NCBI RefSeq assembly: GCF_007859955.1
Contig: NZ_SJPR01000008.1
Coordinates: 62,526 to 126,525 of the forward strand
Length of the DNA stretch: 64,000 nt
Direction: 5' to 3'
Source of the DNA: Botrimarina colliarenosi
GTDB lineage: Bacteria; Planctomycetota; Planctomycetia; Pirellulales; Lacipirellulaceae
Positions within the stretch are counted from its first letter, which is position 1. The number at the start of each line of letters is the position of its first letter. Position numbers and translations under genes: made by a program. Of the stretch, positions 38,905 through 45,616 are shown in pieces. The notes beneath the pieces are model-generated. The model saw nothing but the letters and a program-made list of their open reading frames with translations. It was not told the origin of the DNA and ran no database searches.

Positions 38905-40449
38905 ATGAAGTTCAACAGCGACGAGATCGCCTCGGTCATCCAGCAAGAGATCTCCAACTACGACGCGCAGATCGACGTGCGCGAGGTCGGTCGCGTCTTG
39001 GAAGTCGGCGACGGCATCGCCCGCGTCTACGGCCTGGGCGGCGTCATGGCCGGCGAGATGGTGGAGTTCGCCAGCGGCGTCACCGGCTTGGCGTTCAACC
39101 TCGAAGAGAACTCGGTCGGCGTGATCATCCTCGGCGACTACCTCAAGATTAATGAGGGCGAAGAGGTCAAGACGACCGGCCAACTCCTCAGCGTCCCCGT
39201 CGGCGACGAGATGCTAGGCCGCGTGGTGAACCCGCTCGGCGAGCCGCTCGACGGCAAGGGAGCGATCAACACCAGCAAGCGGCGCCCCGTTGAGGTGATC
39301 GCCACCGGCGTGTCGGAGCGTCAGCCGGTTGGCGAGCCGATGCAGACCGGCATCAAGGCGATCGACGCGATGACGCCGATCGGCCGTGGCCAGCGTCAGC
39401 TCATTATCGGCGACCGCAAGACCGGCAAGACCGCCATCGCGGTCGACGCGATCATCAATCAGAAGCACTCCGGCGTGAAGTGCTTCTACGTCGCGGTCGG
39501 TCAGAAAGAGTCGACGGTCGCGGGAATCATCGAGAAGCTCCGCGACTCGGGCGCGATGGACTACACGACGGTGATCGTCGCCGGCGCCAGCGACCCGGCG
39601 CCGCTGCAGTACATCGCCCCCTACTCGGGCACGGCGATGGCCGAGGAGTACATGTTCAACGGCGGCCACGCTCTGGTCGTTTACGACGACCTCTCGAAGC
39701 AGGCCGTCGCCTACCGCGAGCTGTCGCTGCTGATGCGGCGCCCGCCGGGACGCGAGGCGTTCCCGGGCGACGTGTTCTACTGCCACAGCCGTCTGCTGGA
39801 GCGTTCGGCCAAGTTGTCGGACGCCCTGGGCGGTGGTTCGATCACGTCGTTGCCGATTATCGAAACGCTCGAAGGCGAAGTCTCGGCCTATATCCCGACG
39901 AACGTCATCTCGATTACGGACGGCCAGATCTACCTGCAACCGGACCTGTTCTTCGCGGGCGTCAAGCCGGCCATGAACGCCGGTATCTCGGTGAGCCGCG
40001 TCGGTGGCGCCGCCCAGATCAAGGCGATGAAGAAGGTCGCCGGCGGTCTGCGTCTCGACTTGGCCGCCTTTAGGGAGCTCGAGGCGTTCGCCCAGCTCGG
40101 GACCGAGCTTGACCCGGACACCCAGGGCAAGCTCGACCGTGGTTACCGCATGGTCGAGCTGCTCAAGCAGGGCCAGTACTCGCCGCTCGCGACCGAGGAC
40201 GAGGTGCTGCTGATTCTGGCCGGCACGCAGGGCTACCTCGACGACGTGGCGGTCTCGGACATCGGCGCGTTCGAGAAGGAGTTCCTCAACTTCCTGCACG
40301 ACCAAAAGCCGGAGATCGGCAAAGAGATCCGCGAGACCGGCGCCATCAGCGACGAGCTCGCCGCGACGATCAAGGGCGCGATCGGCGAGTTCAAGGCGCA
40401 GTTCCAGGCGCCCTCCAAGGCGACCAAGCCGACGCTCGCTGCCGTTTGA
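38905..40449 (+). CDS. atpA: ATP synthase F1 subunit alpha
   Basis: The 514-residue alpha subunit has all expected features: Walker A GDRKTGKTAIAVD near residue 171, the alpha/beta signature PPGREAFPGDVFYCHSRLLERSAKL near residue 285, and PTNVISITDGQIYLQ. The N-terminal beta barrel contains VGDGIARVYGL. It forms the hexamer with AtpD and binds non-catalytic nucleotide. Length is standard (about 500-515). Confidence 0.98.
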   Translation: MKFNSDEIASVIQQEISNYDAQIDVREVGRVLEVGDGIARVYGLGGVMAGEMVEFASGVTGLAFNLEENSVGVIILGDYLKINEGEEVKTTGQLLSVPVGDEMLGRVVNPLGEPLDGKGAINTSKRRPVEVIATGVSERQPVGEPMQTGIKAIDAMTPIGRGQRQLIIGDRKTGKTAIAVDAIINQKHSGVKCFYVAVGQKESTVAGIIEKLRDSGAMDYTTVIVAGASDPAPLQYIAPYSGTAMAEEYMFNGGHALVVYDDLSKQAVAYRELSLLMRRPPGREAFPGDVFYCHSRLLERSAKLSDALGGGSITSLPIIETLEGEVSAYIPTNVISITDGQIYLQPDLFFAGVKPAMNAGISVSRVGGAAQIKAMKKVAGGLRLDLAAFRELEAFAQLGTELDPDTQGKLDRGYRMVELLKQGQYSPLATEDEVLLILAGTQGYLDDVAVSDIGAFEKEFLNFLHDQKPEIGKEIRETGAISDELAATIKGAIGEFKAQFQAPSKATKPTLAAV

Positions 40450-40489
40450 TCGCAACCCGCCAAACTCGACCTGCGCGGCTCGCCGCGAA

Positions 40490-40532
40490 TGCTTTCACTG
40501 ACCGCTGATCGCTGACAGCTGACCGCTCTTAA
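40490..40532. repeat. Iterated CTGACCGCTGATCGCTGAC repeat between atpA and atpG
   Basis: The string CACTGACCGCTGATCGCTGA followed by CAGCTGACCGCT consists of three to four degenerate CTGAnCGCT units and ends just before the atpG start. It is part of the non-coding 83-bp gap. Confidence 0.5.
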
Positions 40533-41417
40533 ATGGCCAACCCCCGTCAACTCGACAAGCGACGCAAGTCCGTCAAGAACATCCGCAAGATTACGCGGAC
40601 GATGGAGTTGATCGCCACGGCGCGCTTCAAGAAGGCGATGGACCGCGCCAGCGCCGCGACGGCGTACACCAACCGGATCACGCAGCTCGTCGCCGACCTG
40701 ATGAAGACGGGTCTTACCGTCAGCCATCCGTTGCTCGAGCCGCGTGAGAAGACGCAGAACGCCAAGCTGCTGATCCTGACCGCCAACCGCGGCTTGTGCG
40801 GCGGCTTCAACGGCAACCTGATCCGCGCCGGCCTGAAGCAATGGGACGTGCTCGAGTCGGTCGCCGACAACTGCACCCTTGAGGTCAGCGGTAAGCGTGG
40901 CATTGGCGGCATGAAGTACCGCGGCGTCGTCGCCGAGCAGCAGTTCACTCACTTCGAAGACAAGCCCCGCTTCGACGAGGTCGACGCCATCGCCGAGCGC
41001 TACCTCAAAGCTTACGCGGCCGGCGAGCTCGACCGCCTCGATGTGGTCTACACCCGCTTCCTCTCCCCCGCCAAGCAAGTCGTCGCCGTCGAGACGCTGC
41101 TGCCCCTCGGCTCGCTCGCCGGCGCGGACGACAGCGACGCCGCCGACGCCTCGGCCGGGACGCCTTACGAGTTCTTGCCGTCGCCGGAGAGCATCCTCGA
41201 AGAGGTCGTGCCGACAAGCTTCAAGGTGAAGCTCTTCAAGTGCTTCCTCGACTCGGCGGTGAGCGAACAGATCGCCCGCCGCGTGGCGATGAAGGCCGCG
41301 ACCGAGAACGCCGACGACCTCATCAAGTCGCTCAGCATGCAGTACAACCGCGCCCGCCAGGGCCGGATCACCAACGAGCTGATGGACCTCATCGGCGGCG
41401 TCAACGCGATCAGTTAA
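40533..41417 (+). CDS. atpG: ATP synthase F1 subunit gamma
   Basis: The 294-residue rotor subunit starts MANPRQLDKRRKSVKNIRKITRTMELIATARFKKA, the conserved N-terminal rotor helix. It contains LTANRGLCGGFNGN near residue 87, and ends ARQGRITNELMDLIGGVNA, the C-terminal helix that penetrates the alpha3beta3 ring. The middle Rossmann-like part carries a short Asp/Ala-rich insertion (GADDSDAADASAG). The gap before it contains CTGACCGCTGATCGCTGACA-type repeats. Confidence 0.97.
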   Translation: MANPRQLDKRRKSVKNIRKITRTMELIATARFKKAMDRASAATAYTNRITQLVADLMKTGLTVSHPLLEPREKTQNAKLLILTANRGLCGGFNGNLIRAGLKQWDVLESVADNCTLEVSGKRGIGGMKYRGVVAEQQFTHFEDKPRFDEVDAIAERYLKAYAAGELDRLDVVYTRFLSPAKQVVAVETLLPLGSLAGADDSDAADASAGTPYEFLPSPESILEEVVPTSFKVKLFKCFLDSAVSEQIARRVAMKAATENADDLIKSLSMQYNRARQGRITNELMDLIGGVNAIS

Positions 41418-41439
41418 CCGCTCAACGATTGAAACCTTA

Positions 41440-41610
41440 TGAAGGGAGATGTGGAGATAAAGGGGAGATAAGGAGATGGCCGCCAACACGGGCGGCCGGT
41501 TCAGCGAAGCTGAAGCAATTCTTTTAAGAAGACTGCTTTAGCAAGTGCGGTCCAGCATCGCCAAGTTGCCATCCCCCCATCCCCAGTTCCATCCCCCTCA
41601 TCTCCCTTCA
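41440..41610. repeat. Repeat-rich spacer between atpG and atpD
   Basis: The 214-bp gap starts with a purine-rich stretch (TGAAGGGAGAT at 41440-41450, then GGAGATAA twice) and ends with its pyrimidine-rich reverse complement (ATCTCCCTTCA at 41600-41610, with ATCCCC units before it). No gene is present. The arms could fold the mRNA over about 170 bases. Confidence 0.55.
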
Positions 41611-41631
41611 AAAAGCCTCAAGCACAAAAAG

Positions 41632-43071
41632 ATGTCCGTCGCCACTCAAAACATCGGCAAGATCACCCAGGTCATCGGTTCGACGTTCGACGTCGAGTTC
41701 CCCGAGGGCCAGTTGCCGCCGATCTACAACGCCGTCCGCATCGAGACCGAGACCAAGGGCGTCTCGATCAAGCTGACCGGCGAGGTGCAGCAGCAGCTTG
41801 GCGGCGGCCGCGTGCGTTGCGTCGCCCTCGGTTCGACCGAAGGCTTGGTCCGTGGGGCCGAGGTGCTCGACACCGGCGCCCCCGTGTCGGTGCCGGTCGG
41901 CGTCGAGACGCTCGGCCGCGTGTTCAACGTGACGGGCGACGTGATCGACGGCCGCGGCCCCTGCAACGCCGAAGAGCGTTGGCCGATCCACCGCGATGCG
42001 CCCGAGTTGAAGGACCTGACGACCGACACGCAGATCTTCGAGACCGGCATCAAGGTCGTTGACCTGCTGACGCCGTTCGTCCGCGGTGGTAAGGCCGGTC
42101 TGTTCGGCGGCGCCGGTCTGGGCAAGACGGTTATCCTCACCGAGCTGATCGCCCGTATCGCGACGCAGCACGGTGGCTACTCGGTGTTCGCGGGCGTTGG
42201 CGAGCGGACCCGTGAAGGGACCGACCTCTGGCTCGAGATGCAGGAAGCCAAGATCGGCGACACCGGCAAGAGCGTCATCGACCAGACCTGCATGGTGTTC
42301 GGCCAGATGAACGAGCCGCCGGGATCGCGTCTCCGCGTCGCCCTGTCGGCCCTGACGATGGCCGAGTACTTCCGCGACAAGTCGGGCGCCGACACGCTGC
42401 TGTTCGTCGACAACATCTTCCGCTTCTCGCAAGCGGGTTCGGAAGTGTCGGCCCTCCTTGGCCGCATGCCGTCCGCGGTGGGTTACCAGCCGACCCTCGC
42501 CAGCGAGATGGGCGCCCTGCAAGAACGGATCGCCTCGACGAAGAACGGCGCCATCACCTCGGTGCAGGCCGTTTACGTCCCGGCGGACGACCCGACCGAC
42601 CCGGCGCCGGCGACGGCGTTCGGCCAGCTCGACGCGTTCCTCTACCTCGAGCGGTCGATCTCCGAGAAGGGCATCTACCCGGCGGTCGATCCGCTGGCGT
42701 CGTCCTCACGGATCCTTGACCCGCAGTACGTCGGCCAAGAGCACTACGACTGCGCCCGCCGGGTGCAGACCACGCTGCAGCGTTACCGCGAACTGCAAGA
42801 CATCATCGCGATCCTCGGCGTCGACGAGCTGGCCGAAGACGACAAGCAGGTCGTCCACCGCGCCCGCCGCATGGAGCGGTTCTTGTCGCAGCCGTTCTAC
42901 GTGGCCGAAGTGTTCACCGGCAAACCGGGCGAGTTCACCTCGATCGCCGACACGATCCGCAGCTTCAACGAGATCTACGAAGGCAAGTGGGACCACCTCC
43001 CCGAGAGCGCCTTCATGTATGTCGGCCCGATCGAGCAGGCCGAGGCGCAGTGGAAGAAGAACCAGAAGTAG
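41632..43071 (+). CDS. atpD: ATP synthase F1 subunit beta
   Basis: The catalytic subunit has 479 residues. Walker A is GGAGLGKTVILTELI near residue 160, Walker B is TLLFVDNIFRFSQAGSEVSALLGRMPSAVGYQPTL near residue 257, and the DELSEED lever reads DELAEDD (VDELAEDDKQVVHRARR) near residue 400. The ATG at 41632 begins MSVATQNIGKITQVIG; the upstream frame to 41545 is rejected because it lies in the repeat-rich gap after atpG. Confidence 0.98.
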   Translation: MSVATQNIGKITQVIGSTFDVEFPEGQLPPIYNAVRIETETKGVSIKLTGEVQQQLGGGRVRCVALGSTEGLVRGAEVLDTGAPVSVPVGVETLGRVFNVTGDVIDGRGPCNAEERWPIHRDAPELKDLTTDTQIFETGIKVVDLLTPFVRGGKAGLFGGAGLGKTVILTELIARIATQHGGYSVFAGVGERTREGTDLWLEMQEAKIGDTGKSVIDQTCMVFGQMNEPPGSRLRVALSALTMAEYFRDKSGADTLLFVDNIFRFSQAGSEVSALLGRMPSAVGYQPTLASEMGALQERIASTKNGAITSVQAVYVPADDPTDPAPATAFGQLDAFLYLERSISEKGIYPAVDPLASSSRILDPQYVGQEHYDCARRVQTTLQRYRELQDIIAILGVDELAEDDKQVVHRARRMERFLSQPFYVAEVFTGKPGEFTSIADTIRSFNEIYEGKWDHLPESAFMYVGPIEQAEAQWKKNQK

Positions 43072-43080
43072 CAAGCATCT

Positions 43081-43172
43081 CCCCTCCCCCTCAGGGGGAG
43101 GGCTTGGGAAGGGGCGCCCCGGGTACCCGCGCCACCCCCTCCCCTAACCCCTCCTCCTGAAGGGGGTGGGGG
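43081..43172. repeat. C-rich/G-rich inverted repeats between atpD and atpC
   Basis: TCCCCCTCAGGGGGA is itself a palindrome, and a second, CCTCCTGAAGGGGG, closes the element; between them lie GGGAAGGGGCGCC and GGCGCGGGTACCC-related arms (on opposite strands). It looks like a dispersed intergenic palindrome rather than a terminator, since atpC follows on the same strand. Confidence 0.55.
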
Positions 43173-43200
43173 ATCAAGGTCGCAACGCATCGATTCCGCC

Positions 43201-43599
43201 ATGGCTGAAATGACCGTCACCGTCGTCACGCCCGAAGAGACCGTTGTCGAGACAACGGCGTCGAGTGTGGTGCTGCCGCTGTATGACGGCGAGGTCGGCA
43301 TCCTCCGCGGCCACGCCCCGATGATCGGCCGACTCGGCTACGGCGAGATGCGGCTCACTGTCGACGGCAAGACCGACAGCTTCTACGTCGACGGCGGGTT
43401 CGTTCAGGTCGCCGACAACGTCGTCAATGTGATGACGAACCGGGCGATGGAAGTCGGCGAGATCGACTTCGTCTCGGCCAACGAGCACCTCGAGCAGAGC
43501 CTCGGCCTGACGGCGAAGGGCGACGAGGGGATCCTCACCCGCCTGCGTTCAATCGAGCAGGCCCGGGCCCAGCTGCGGTTGGCGAAGAAGGCTCGCTGA
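43201..43599 (+). CDS. atpC: ATP synthase F1 subunit epsilon
   Basis: The 132-residue product has the epsilon N-terminal beta sandwich (MTVTVVTPEETVVETTASSVVLPLYDGEVGILRGHAPMIGRLGYG; YVDGGFVQVADNVVNVM) and a C-terminal helical hairpin (LTRLRSIEQARAQLRLAKKA). It closes the operon; order I-like, B, E, F, H, A, G, D, C is the common bacterial arrangement. The 129-bp gap before it contains a C-rich/G-rich inverted repeat. Confidence 0.96.
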   Translation: MAEMTVTVVTPEETVVETTASSVVLPLYDGEVGILRGHAPMIGRLGYGEMRLTVDGKTDSFYVDGGFVQVADNVVNVMTNRAMEVGEIDFVSANEHLEQSLGLTAKGDEGILTRLRSIEQARAQLRLAKKAR

Positions 43600-43607
43600 A
43601 TTTTTTG

Positions 43608-43634
43608 AACCACAAAGGAACTAAGGAACGAAGG
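43608..43634. repeat. Half element of the AACCACnAAGGAACG repeat family, copy 4
   Basis: AACCACAAAGGAACTAAGGA at 43608 continues with ACGAAGG, matching the arms at 6138, 8485 and 19939. The opposite arm is not evident, so this copy is truncated. It follows the atpC stop by 8 bases. Confidence 0.6.
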
Positions 43635-43668
43635 TTGTCTTCGATTGGTTTCCTGTTCTGATGTGGCG

Positions 43669-43998
43669 ATGAAGAAAAGGCTCCGCAAGAAGAAGTATCT
43701 CGGCGAGTTCCGCGAAGATTGCTTTGAGATCGAATTCTCGATCGACCCGCCTTTCACGGCGGACGAGGACGACGCGTTTTGGGACACCTTTATCGTCGGC
43801 CTAATCGAAGGCCGTGGACTGCAGTTTGGCGGCGGTGGTGGCCGTGACAGTTGGTGCGGCGTTGTCGAGGTCGGGCGACACGGTGAAAGTGGTGCCGCAC
43901 ATCGTCAAGCGGTGATTGACTGGCTAATCCAACATCCTGGGATTACCGATGTGAAGGCCGGCCCGCTGAGAGACGCCAACTACGGCTGGGAATGGTGA
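43669..43998 (+). CDS. YggL-family (DUF469) 50S ribosome-binding protein
   Basis: The 109-residue product begins MKKRLRKKKYLGEFREDCFEIEFSID, then DEDDAFWDTFIVGLIEGRGLQFGGGGG, and ends near DVKAGPLRDANYGWEW. A basic N-terminus, (K)KYLGEFxExxF and the GLxFGGGG turn are the DUF469 hallmarks. In E. coli YggL associates with the 50S subunit; the effect is poorly known. The start is the ATG at 43669 rather than an upstream in-frame start at 43645. A gene pair of unknown function follows 12 bp downstream. Confidence 0.85.
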   Translation: MKKRLRKKKYLGEFREDCFEIEFSIDPPFTADEDDAFWDTFIVGLIEGRGLQFGGGGGRDSWCGVVEVGRHGESGAAHRQAVIDWLIQHPGITDVKAGPLRDANYGWEW

Positions 43999-44010
43999 TC
44001 GATCTTCATC

Positions 44011-44355
44011 ATGCCGATACCACACTCCGAATCGGCTGTCGTCCCAGCAGAGAAGTTGACGGACTATCTGCTCAATCTCTCTCACCCGGTTGGGGGCCCG
44101 AAAGCACGCTGGTTCCAATCACATGGGTTCGTGGTAGAGTCGGCTGAGAGTCTCAAGGAATGCTTGCTCGGTATAGCCCGAACGAGCGACGACTTTGCGG
44201 AAGAAATGACGCTCTATGGCGCCAAGTACGTCGGACGAGGTGAGTTGGAGTGCCCCGATGGCGCCCGACCGCGTATCGTAACCGTATGGATTGTCGAAAC
44301 CGGGACACTCGCCCCCCGGTTCGTGACCGCCTACCCGGACGAGGTCGATTCATGA
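44011..44355 (+). CDS. DUF6883-like small protein
   Basis: The 114-residue product starts MPIPHSESAVVPAEKLTDYLLNLSHPVGGPKARWFQSHGF and continues SLKECLLGIAR, YGAKYVGRGELECPDG, RIVTVWIVE and PRFVTAYP. The KLxDYLLNxxHPVGxxKAxxF start and the terminal V.VW.......P.FVTAYP are the features I associate with DUF6883, often found in two-gene units with DUF4926. That is the arrangement here: the next gene's ATG overlaps this stop (ATGA). A toxin-antitoxin role has been suspected for such pairs but is unproven. Confidence 0.65.
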   Translation: MPIPHSESAVVPAEKLTDYLLNLSHPVGGPKARWFQSHGFVVESAESLKECLLGIARTSDDFAEEMTLYGAKYVGRGELECPDGARPRIVTVWIVETGTLAPRFVTAYPDEVDS

Positions 44356-44585
44356 TCGCAGAACACGACACTGTCGTCTTGACGACCGCTATTGCCGAGC
44401 ACGGCTTGCAAGCCGGCGACGTTGGGACCGTTGTACACGCGTACCCCGATGCGCAGGCGTTTGAAGTCGAGTTCGTCTCCGGTGACGGATCGACGGTCGC
44501 GGTCGTCACCGTTGAGGCCGGTGGAGTCCGCCCTGTGGCGGGGAGTGAGATTTTGCATGTCCGCAATCTGCCCGCCTCTACTTGA
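44352..44585 (+). CDS. DUF4926-like small protein
   Basis: The 77-residue product begins MIAEHDTVVLTTAIAEHGLQAGDVGTVVHAYPDAQAFEVEFVSGDG. An SH3-like barrel is suggested by DTVVLTxxIxExGLxxGDxGTVVxxYxDxxxxEVEF...GxTVAxVT, the DUF4926 consensus. The start overlaps the preceding stop by 4 bases, giving translational coupling. A longer in-frame start at 44250 would overlap the DUF6883 gene and is rejected. Function is unknown; it may be the partner or antidote of the upstream protein. Confidence 0.7.
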   Translation: MIAEHDTVVLTTAIAEHGLQAGDVGTVVHAYPDAQAFEVEFVSGDGSTVAVVTVEAGGVRPVAGSEILHVRNLPAST

Positions 44586-44601
44586 GTAGCTCGAAACCAT
44601 C

Positions 44602-45495
44602 ATGCCCGCGTTCATGGACGCCCTCGCCGCTGCGGTGCGGGCCAAGCGTAGCCCGCTGATGGTCGGTCTCGACCCGCGGCTTGGCAACTTGCCCGACGGC
44701 TTGCGGCCCGCGGATGGCGCCTCGCTCGCAGAGATCGCCGAGGCGTTCCGCGCGCACTCGTGCGGCGTCATCGACGCGGTCGCCGACCTGACGCCGATCG
44801 TCAAACCGCAGGCGGCGTTCTTTGAGCAGCTCGGCCCCGCGGGCATGACGGCGCTGGCGGCGGTGATCGACCACGCGCATGCGGCGGGACTCTTGGTCTG
44901 TGTCGATGGCAAGCGGAACGACATCGGCAGCACCGCCGAGGCGTACGCCGACGGCTGGCTTGGCGCCGTGAGCCCTTGGAGGGGGGACGCCCTGACGGTG
45001 AGCCCCTACCTCGGCGACGACAGTCTCGAGCCCTTCACCAAGGTGGCCGCCGCACGCAACGCGGGGGTCTTCATCCTAGTGAAGACTTCCAACCCGGGTG
45101 GCGGCACGTTCCAAGACAAGTTGGTCGACGGCGAGCCCCTCTATCGCCGCGTCGGCGCCCACGTCGAAGCGACCAGCGCCGCCTCGGCTGGCGAGTGCGG
45201 TTATGGTGTGGCCGGAGCCGTGGTGGGGGCGACTTATCCGGAGCAACTGGCCGAACTGCGGGCCGCGATGCCGCACACCTGGTTCCTGGTCCCCGGCTTC
45301 GGCGCCCAAGGGGGCGCGGCGACCGACGTGGCGGGCGGCTTCGCAGCGGACGGACTCGGCGCGGTGGTCAACAGCTCGCGCGGCGTGATCTTCGCCTACG
45401 AGAAACGCCCCCACGCCGACGGCTGGCAAGCCGCGGTGCGCGTCGCGGCCGAGGAAGCGGTGCAGCAACTCCGCGAAATCATGCCGGGGGGCTAG
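44602..45495 (+). CDS. pyrF: Orotidine 5'-phosphate decarboxylase (type 2)
   Basis: PyrF makes UMP from OMP in pyrimidine synthesis. The 297-residue product belongs to the longer subfamily: PLMVGLDPRLGNLPDG near residue 19, IVKPQAAFFEQLG, the catalytic DxKRxDI motif as VDGKRNDIGSTAEAYADGWLG near residue 100, and the phosphate-binding VPGFGAQGG plus NSSRGVIFAY near residues 230-260. The ATG at 44602 begins MPAFMDALAAAVRAKRSP. The gene lies 16 bp after the DUF4926 gene, but a functional link is unlikely. It is followed by an inverted repeat and the convergent GGT gene. Confidence 0.95.
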   Translation: MPAFMDALAAAVRAKRSPLMVGLDPRLGNLPDGLRPADGASLAEIAEAFRAHSCGVIDAVADLTPIVKPQAAFFEQLGPAGMTALAAVIDHAHAAGLLVCVDGKRNDIGSTAEAYADGWLGAVSPWRGDALTVSPYLGDDSLEPFTKVAAARNAGVFILVKTSNPGGGTFQDKLVDGEPLYRRVGAHVEATSAASAGECGYGVAGAVVGATYPEQLAELRAAMPHTWFLVPGFGAQGGAATDVAGGFAADGLGAVVNSSRGVIFAYEKRPHADGWQAAVRVAAEEAVQQLREIMPGG

Positions 45496-45513
45496 AGGCG
45501 TTTCTCAGTTCTC

Positions 45514-45602
45514 TTGTGGGAGGGGTCTCCGGACCCCGATAACGCGCACCACGCCGATTCGCGATGGACGCCGAAATCGGGGTCTGGAGACCCCTCCCAC
45601 AA
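45514..45602. repeat. Inverted repeat, GGGAGGnGTCTCC family, copy 3
   Basis: The arms 45514-45540 (TTGTGGGAGGGGTCTCCGG...) and 45576-45602 match as reverse complements at 26 of 27 positions around a 35-base loop. It lies between the convergent pyrF and GGT genes, where it could act as a bidirectional transcription end, though no T-run is present. Confidence 0.78.
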
Positions 45603-45616
45603 CCGATGGTGTGCGT

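Noticed and set aside
40490..40532. CRISPR-like iteration before atpG
   Set aside because: The CTGACCGCT units are only 8-10 bases, degenerate and without spacers of constant length; it is a short repeat, not a CRISPR array.
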